In this document: positions 60,175 through 64,000 of the stretch, one piece after another | How positions within the stretch are numbered: position 1 is the stretch's first letter | How the letters are laid out: every line of letters begins with the position of its first letter | NCBI RefSeq assembly: GCF_020297055.1 | Contig: NZ_JAIXCQ010000005.1 | Coordinates: 124,001-188,000 of the forward strand | DNA from: Isoptericola luteus | GTDB taxonomy: Bacteria > Actinomycetota > Actinomycetes > Actinomycetales > Cellulomonadaceae | Direction: 5' to 3' | Length of the DNA stretch: 64,000 nucleotides | Translations under genes and position numbers: made by a program | The notes under the pieces: generated by a model | Database searches by the model: none | What the model was told of the DNA's origin: nothing | What the model saw: the letters and a program-made list of their open reading frames with translations, nothing else

Positions 60175-61125
60175 GTGCCGACCATGACCGATCCGGACCT
60201 CGCGCCCGGGCTGGCGACCCCGTTGCGCGACTACCTCGCGCACCTGCGGGTCGAGCGCGGGCTGTCGGCGAACACGCTGGCCGCCTACCGCCGGGACCTG
60301 GGGCGGTACGCACGCCACCTGGCGACGCTCGGGCGCTCGCGGCTGGACCAGGTCGCCGAGGCGGACGTCACCGCGTACGTGGGGGTGCTGCGCCGCGGCG
60401 AGGACGGCGCGGCGGCGCTGTCCGCGTCCTCCACCGCGCGCGCCCTCGCGGCCGTGCGCGGGTGGCACCGGTTCGCGCACGCCGAGGGGCTGACGGCCGG
60501 CGACCCGGCCGCCGAGGTGGCCTCGCCCAGCGCGCTGCGGCGGCTGCCTTACGCCCTGTCCGTCGACGAGACGTCGCGGCTGCTGGAGGCCGCGGGCGCG
60601 GGGGAGGGCCCGGTGCCCCTGCGGGACCGGGCGCTGCTCGAGCTGCTCTACTCCACCGGCGGGCGCATCAGCGAGGTGGTGGGCCTCGACGTCGACGACG
60701 TGACGGGCGGGGCGGGGACCCTACGGCTGCGCGGCAAGGGGGACAAGGAACGTGTCGTGCCGGTCGGGTCGTACGCGCGTGAGGCGGTCGACGCCTACCT
60801 CGTGCGCGCACGGACGCCGCTCGCCGCCGCCGGGCGGGGCACCCCCGCCCTGTTCCTCAACACCCGGGGGGCCAGGCTGTCGCGGCAGAGCGCCTGGGCG
60901 GTGCTGCAGGCGGCGGCCGACCGGGCGGGCCTGACCCAGCACGTCTCGCCGCACACGCTGCGGCACTCGTTCGCCACCCACCTGCTCTCCGGCGGCGCCG
61001 ACGTGCGCGTCGTGCAGGAGCTGCTCGGGCACGCGTCGGTGACGACCACGCAGATCTACACGATGGTCACCCCCGACACCCTGCGCGAGGTGTACGCCGC
61101 TGCGCATCCGAGGGCTCTGGGGTGA
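60175..61125 (+). CDS. xerD: Tyrosine recombinase XerD
   Basis: Resolves chromosome dimers at the dif site together with XerC. The 316-residue protein has the N-terminal core-binding domain ([26 protein letters not shown]) and the catalytic domain with all active residues: Arg in [14 protein letters not shown], Lys in [13 protein letters not shown], His-x-x-Arg in [14 protein letters not shown], His in [13 protein letters not shown] and the nucleophile Tyr in TQIYTMV. GTG 60175 is chosen from the leaderless spacing. It could be called a phage integrase from motifs alone, but its place next to parA and scpAB and the lack of other phage genes favour XerD. Confidence 0.92.
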   Translation: MPTMTDPDLAPGLATPLRDYLAHLRVERGLSANTLAAYRRDLGRYARHLATLGRSRLDQVAEADVTAYVGVLRRGEDGAAALSASSTARALAAVRGWHRFAHAEGLTAGDPAAEVASPSALRRLPYALSVDETSRLLEAAGAGEGPVPLRDRALLELLYSTGGRISEVVGLDVDDVTGGAGTLRLRGKGDKERVVPVGSYAREAVDAYLVRARTPLAAAGRGTPALFLNTRGARLSRQSAWAVLQAAADRAGLTQHVSPHTLRHSFATHLLSGGADVRVVQELLGHASVTTTQIYTMVTPDTLREVYAAAHPRALG

Positions 61126-61173
61126 GCATCCGGCGCGCCCGGCGCGCCGCCGGGGCGCCGCAGGACGCTGGGG

Positions 61174-61179
61174 TAGCGT
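61174..61179 (+). promoter_or_regulatory. -10 element of leaderless type before parA
   Basis: TAGCGT ends 7 nt before GTG 61187. This favours 61187 over the in-frame GTG at 61178, which overlaps the hexamer. Confidence 0.55.
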
Positions 61180-61186
61180 GACGCAG

Positions 61187-62173
61187 GTGAGCGAGGGACT
61201 CGGGAGCGACATGATGACGCAGACGACCACGAGCGACGCCTCACCGACTGCTGGTTCGGGGTCGCGTCCGAGCACGGGCGCCCCGGCTCCGCTCCTCGGC
61301 GGTCCGGGCGCCGGGGACGGTCCTGACCAGCCCCGCACCGACGTCGTGGGGCGGCCGCTGCCCGACTTCCCGGAGCCCCCGCCCCTGGCCTCGCACGGGC
61401 CCGCCCGCATCGTGGCGATGTGCAACCAGAAGGGCGGCGTCGGCAAGACCACGACGACGATCAACCTGGGTGCGGCGCTCGCGGAGTACGGGCGCCGGGT
61501 GCTCCTGGTGGACTTCGACCCGCAGGGGGCGGCGTCCGTCGGCGTCGGGGTGAACCCGCACGACCTCGACATGAGCGTCTACAACCTGCTGATGGAGCGG
61601 GACGTCACCCTGGACGACGTCCTGCAGTCCACGGCGATCGACGGCCTCGACGTGCTGCCCGCGAACATCGACCTGTCCGCGGCCGAGGTGCAGCTGGTCG
61701 GCGAGGTGGCGCGCGAATCGGTGCTCGCGCGCGCCCTGCGGCCTGCGCTCGACGACTACGACGTGATCCTCGTCGACTGCCAGCCTTCCCTGGGGCTGCT
61801 CACCGTCAACGCGCTGACCGCCGCGCACGGGGTGCTGATCCCGCTCGAGTGCGAGTTCTTCGCGCTGCGCGGCGTCGCGCTGCTGGTGGAGACCATCGAG
61901 AAGGTCCGCGACCGGCTCAACCCCGAGCTCGAGGTCGACGGCATCCTGCCCACGATGTACGACTCGCGCACGCTGCACTCCCGCGAGGTCGTGGCGCGGG
62001 TGCACGAGGCGTTCGGCGACACGTTGCTGCACACGGTCATCGGGCGGACGGTGAAGTTCCCCGACGCGTCCGTCGCCGCGGAGCCGATCACGAACTACGC
62101 CCCCGCCCACGCCGGCGCCGCGGCGTACCGGCAGCTGGCGCGGGAGCTCGTGGCCCGCGGTGACTCCGCCTGA
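61187..62173 (+). CDS. ParA-family ATPase (second chromosomal ParA, scpAB-linked)
   Basis: A 328-residue ParA/Soj-type ATPase. A disordered Ser/Pro/Gly-rich start of about 70 residues precedes the deviant Walker A CNQKGGVGKTTTTINLG. Then come LVDFDPQGAASVGVG, VILVDCQPSLGLLTVNAL with the Walker B Asp, and PLECEFFALRGVALLVETI. This gene type sits before scpA-scpB in actinobacteria and differs from the parAB pair near the origin; no parB follows. A role in chromosome organisation with ScpAB is likely by context. The stop codon lies inside the first copy of a 33-bp direct repeat. Confidence 0.92.
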   Translation: MSEGLGSDMMTQTTTSDASPTAGSGSRPSTGAPAPLLGGPGAGDGPDQPRTDVVGRPLPDFPEPPPLASHGPARIVAMCNQKGGVGKTTTTINLGAALAEYGRRVLLVDFDPQGAASVGVGVNPHDLDMSVYNLLMERDVTLDDVLQSTAIDGLDVLPANIDLSAAEVQLVGEVARESVLARALRPALDDYDVILVDCQPSLGLLTVNALTAAHGVLIPLECEFFALRGVALLVETIEKVRDRLNPELEVDGILPTMYDSRTLHSREVVARVHEAFGDTLLHTVIGRTVKFPDASVAAEPITNYAPAHAGAAAYRQLARELVARGDSA

Positions 62174-63188
62174 GACGAAGGTGCAGCGCAGGGTGGAGGC
62201 CGAGGAACGAGGCATCCGGCCGGAGCGGAACCGCGGTCTCGGGCGGCAGGAGTCCGGTCCTGAGACGAAGGTGCAGCGCAGGGTGGAGGCCTCGGCCCGG
62301 GCCGCTGAGCGGGATGCCGGGTCGGGCTTCGAGGTCCACCTGGAGAACTTCAGCGGTCCGTTCGACCTGCTGCTGTCGCTGATCGCGAAGCACGAGCTGG
62401 ACGTGACGGAGCTGGCGCTGGCGGCGGTCACCGACGAGTTCGTGGCCCACATCCGCGCGGCGGAGGACGCCGCCCGGTCGGCGGCGGAGCGGGGCGAGGT
62501 GCTGGCGTCGTGGGACCTCGGGGTGGCGAGCGAGTTCCTCGTCGTGGCCGCGACGCTGCTCGACCTCAAGGCCGCCCGGCTGCTGCCGGGCCTGGTGGAG
62601 GAGGACGGCGAGGACCTGGAGCTGCTGGAGGCGCGCGACCTGCTGTTCGCGCGTCTGCTCCAGTACCGCGCGTACAAGGAAGTCTCCGCGGTGCTCGCGG
62701 AACGGCTGGCGACCGAGGGTCGCAGGGTGCCGCGCTCGGTGCCGCTCGACCCCGAGCTGGCCGCGCTGCTGCCCGAGCTGGTGTGGACGCTGGACGGTGA
62801 CCGTCTCGCCGCGCTCGCCGCGCGTGCCCTGGAGCCGAGGCTCCCGCCGGTGGTCGGCCTCGACCACCTGCACTCGCCGGCGGTGAGCGTGCGGGAGCAG
62901 GCCGCCGTGGTGGCGCGCCGGCTGCGGCGCGACCACGTGGTGACGTTCCGGGCCCTCGTGGCGGGGGAGGAACGTCTGGTCGCGGTGGCCCGCTTCCTCG
63001 CGCTGCTGGAGCTGTTCCGCTCGGGCCAGGTCGCGTTCGAGCAGGCGGCGGCCCTGGGGGAGCTCACGGTGCGGTGGACGGCGACGGACGACCTGTCCGA
63101 CGAGGATGCGGCGTTCGCCGCGGGCTTCGAGGAGTTCGACGGCGCACCGGGCGACGCACCCGACGGCGCGACGGAGGTGGTGGCATGA
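62160..63188 (+). CDS. scpA: Segregation and condensation protein A
   Basis: Kleisin subunit that bridges SMC heads in the bacterial condensin. The 342-residue frame has the family core FEVHLENFSGPFDLLLSLIAKHELDVTELALAAVTDEFVAHI, then EFLVVAATLLDLKAARLLP and the C-terminal winged helix (FLALLELFRSGQVAFEQAAALGELTVRW). The start is uncertain: GTG 62160 overlaps parA by 14 nt, but the first 55 residues consist of the duplicated PETKVQRRVEA segment and linker and are not conserved, so GTG 62181, 62271 or 62283 are alternatives. None has a clearly better ribosome binding site. The stop overlaps scpB (ATGA). Confidence 0.9.
   Translation: MTPPETKVQRRVEAEERGIRPERNRGLGRQESGPETKVQRRVEASARAAERDAGSGFEVHLENFSGPFDLLLSLIAKHELDVTELALAAVTDEFVAHIRAAEDAARSAAERGEVLASWDLGVASEFLVVAATLLDLKAARLLPGLVEEDGEDLELLEARDLLFARLLQYRAYKEVSAVLAERLATEGRRVPRSVPLDPELAALLPELVWTLDGDRLAALAARALEPRLPPVVGLDHLHSPAVSVREQAAVVARRLRRDHVVTFRALVAGEERLVAVARFLALLELFRSGQVAFEQAAALGELTVRWTATDDLSDEDAAFAAGFEEFDGAPGDAPDGATEVVA
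62169..62291. repeat. 33-bp direct repeat, two copies, at the parA/scpA junction
   Basis: Bases 62169-62201 and 62259-62291 are identical over 33 bp, spaced 90 nt (30 codons) apart. In the scpA frame both copies encode PETKVQRRVEA. In the parA frame both carry TGA at the same place, and the first serves as the parA stop. The 57 nt between them are not repeated. Confidence 0.95.
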
Positions 63189-63883
63189 GTACGAGGACCG
63201 AGGAACCGGGATCGCTCGAGGAAGACGCCGTGCATCCCGGCGAGCCGGCCGCGGACGCCGTCGACGTCGTCGACGTCGACGACCTGCCCGGCGGGCTCCC
63301 TGCGGCGCTGGAGGCGGTGCTCATGGTCACGGACGTACCGGTCGCGGTGGAACGGTTGGCCGCGGGGACGTCCCGGACGGTGGCCGAGGTCTCCGCGGCG
63401 CTGCGAGACCTGGCCGCGGAGTACCGCGGCGAGCGGGGCGGCCGACCGCGCGGGTTCGAGCTGCGCGAGGGTGCGGAGGGCTGGCGGGTCTACTCCGCCC
63501 GTGCGCACGCGGACGTGGTCGGCGGGTTCGTGCTGGAAGGGCAGTCCGCCCGGCTGAGCCAGGCGGCGCTGGAGACGCTCGCCGTCGTCGCCTACCGCCA
63601 GCCGGTGACCCGCGGACAGGTCTCGGCGGTGCGGGGTGTGAACGTGGACGGCGTCGTGCGCACGCTCCTGGCGCGAGGCCTCATCGCCGAGACGGGGCAG
63701 GACCCGCTCAGCGGCGCGGCGCTGTTCGGCACGACGGGCGACTTCCTGGACCGCATGGGCTGGTCGTCCCTCGACGAGCTGCCGCCCCTCGCGCCGCACC
63801 TGCCTGGCGTCGACGAGGCGGTCGGTCTGGACCCCACGTCGAGGCGGGTCGTGCTGCCGGGGGTGGACGAGCCCGAGGCGTGA
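63185..63883 (+). CDS. scpB: Segregation and condensation protein B
   Basis: Winged-helix dimer that binds ScpA in the SMC complex. The 232-residue protein has an acidic start of about 35 residues and then two winged-helix domains: ALEAVLMVTDVPVAVERLA, FELREGAEGWRVYSARAHADVV, LSQAALETLAVVAYRQPVTRGQVSAVRGVNVDGVVRTLLARGLI and TTGDFLDRMGWSSLDELPPLAPHLP. ATG 63185 overlaps the scpA stop and is chosen over a longer frame that would run through scpA. Confidence 0.95.
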   Translation: MSTRTEEPGSLEEDAVHPGEPAADAVDVVDVDDLPGGLPAALEAVLMVTDVPVAVERLAAGTSRTVAEVSAALRDLAAEYRGERGGRPRGFELREGAEGWRVYSARAHADVVGGFVLEGQSARLSQAALETLAVVAYRQPVTRGQVSAVRGVNVDGVVRTLLARGLIAETGQDPLSGAALFGTTGDFLDRMGWSSLDELPPLAPHLPGVDEAVGLDPTSRRVVLPGVDEPEA

Positions 63884-63955
63884 CCGGGCAGGTGTGAGGT
63901 ACATGGCGTGCGGTGGCGGCGCGCGCGTGGCCGCGACCTGAGAGAATTGGCGACC

Positions 63956-64000
63956 ATGAGCACCGAAGGCCGCGGCGGGAGCCGCCGCACCCCACGTCCC
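63956..64000 (+). CDS. Start of a further gene, perhaps a pseudouridine synthase (rluB)
   Basis: Only 15 codons are in the window (MSTEGRGGSRRTPRP). The gene after scpB in actinobacteria is usually the 23S rRNA pseudouridine synthase RluB, which often begins with such an Arg/Gly/Pro-rich tail. A hexamer AGAATT (63943-63948) ends 7 nt before ATG 63956, the leaderless pattern. Identity rests on position. Confidence 0.4.
   Translation, partial: MSTEGRGGSRRTPRP

Noticed and set aside
60175-61125. A phage or island integrase with an attachment site
   Set aside because: The recombinase is XerD by context; there is no tRNA, direct-repeat end or other mobile gene around it.

Overview
The window is one contiguous piece of a very GC-rich actinobacterial chromosome. 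Its gene content and order point to the Micrococcales, probably near Cellulomonadaceae or Promicromonosporaceae (for example Cellulomonas, Cellulosimicrobium or Isoptericola). Evidence for an actinobacterium is the Pup ligase PafA, RbpA, WhiA, OpcA, an ANTAR response regulator, the Trp-associated membrane protein, many GTG starts and many leaderless-type promoters. The genus is an inference. No phage, insertion sequence, CRISPR array or plasmid gene is visible; this is core, housekeeping DNA.

Layout. 1-2.2 kb: the 3' part of pafA and an FKBP lipoprotein. 2.3-7.3 kb: hisF, a two-gene heterodimeric ABC exporter, and hisI. 7.5-14.6 kb: tryptophan synthesis (trpE, Trp-associated membrane protein, a small HGxxPAAW-type membrane protein, trpC, trpB, trpA) running into lgt. 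14.7-22.3 kb: gltB, gltD and pyk, then a tRNA with anticodon CAA on the minus strand. 22.5-34.8 kb: pdtaR-like ANTAR regulator, a GNAT protein, thioesterase (-), polA, methyltransferase (-), rpsA, ABC exporter (-), coaE and uvrB. 34.9-37.1 kb: a yybP-ykoY type manganese riboswitch followed by two tandem TerC genes. 37.2-46.2 kb: YciI-like (-), uvrA, OsmC-like, uvrC, rapZ, yvcK and whiA. 46.4-51.7 kb: gap, pgk, tpiA, secG, rbpA and an aromatic amino acid hydroxylase. 51.7-58.6 kb, minus strand: tkt, tal, zwf, opcA and pgl (pentose phosphate pathway). 59-64 kb: ctaB, xerD, parA, scpA, scpB and the start of one more gene.

How it works together. Several blocks found apart in Mycobacterium (hisF...uvrA; uvrC...ctaB; xerD...scpB) lie end to end here. 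The window holds the whole UvrABC excision set with polA, a triose-phosphate glycolysis operon facing a pentose phosphate operon, and a chromosome segregation group. Many operon members overlap by 4 nt (ATGA/GTGA), which suggests translational coupling. At least seventeen operon-leading genes have a -10 hexamer ending 6 or 7 nt before the start codon and no leader, the signature of leaderless transcripts. Strong GC-rich hairpins without T-tracts end most operons.

Oddities. A 75-nt block of almost pure C lies between pgk and tpiA. tkt and tal share one open frame across a garbled GC-only stretch. Both look like sequence or assembly defects. Also notable are a class I tRNA carrying a leucine anticodon, a 33-bp direct repeat inside the start of scpA, and several short tandem repeats in operon gaps. 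I found no convincing undescribed multi-gene system.
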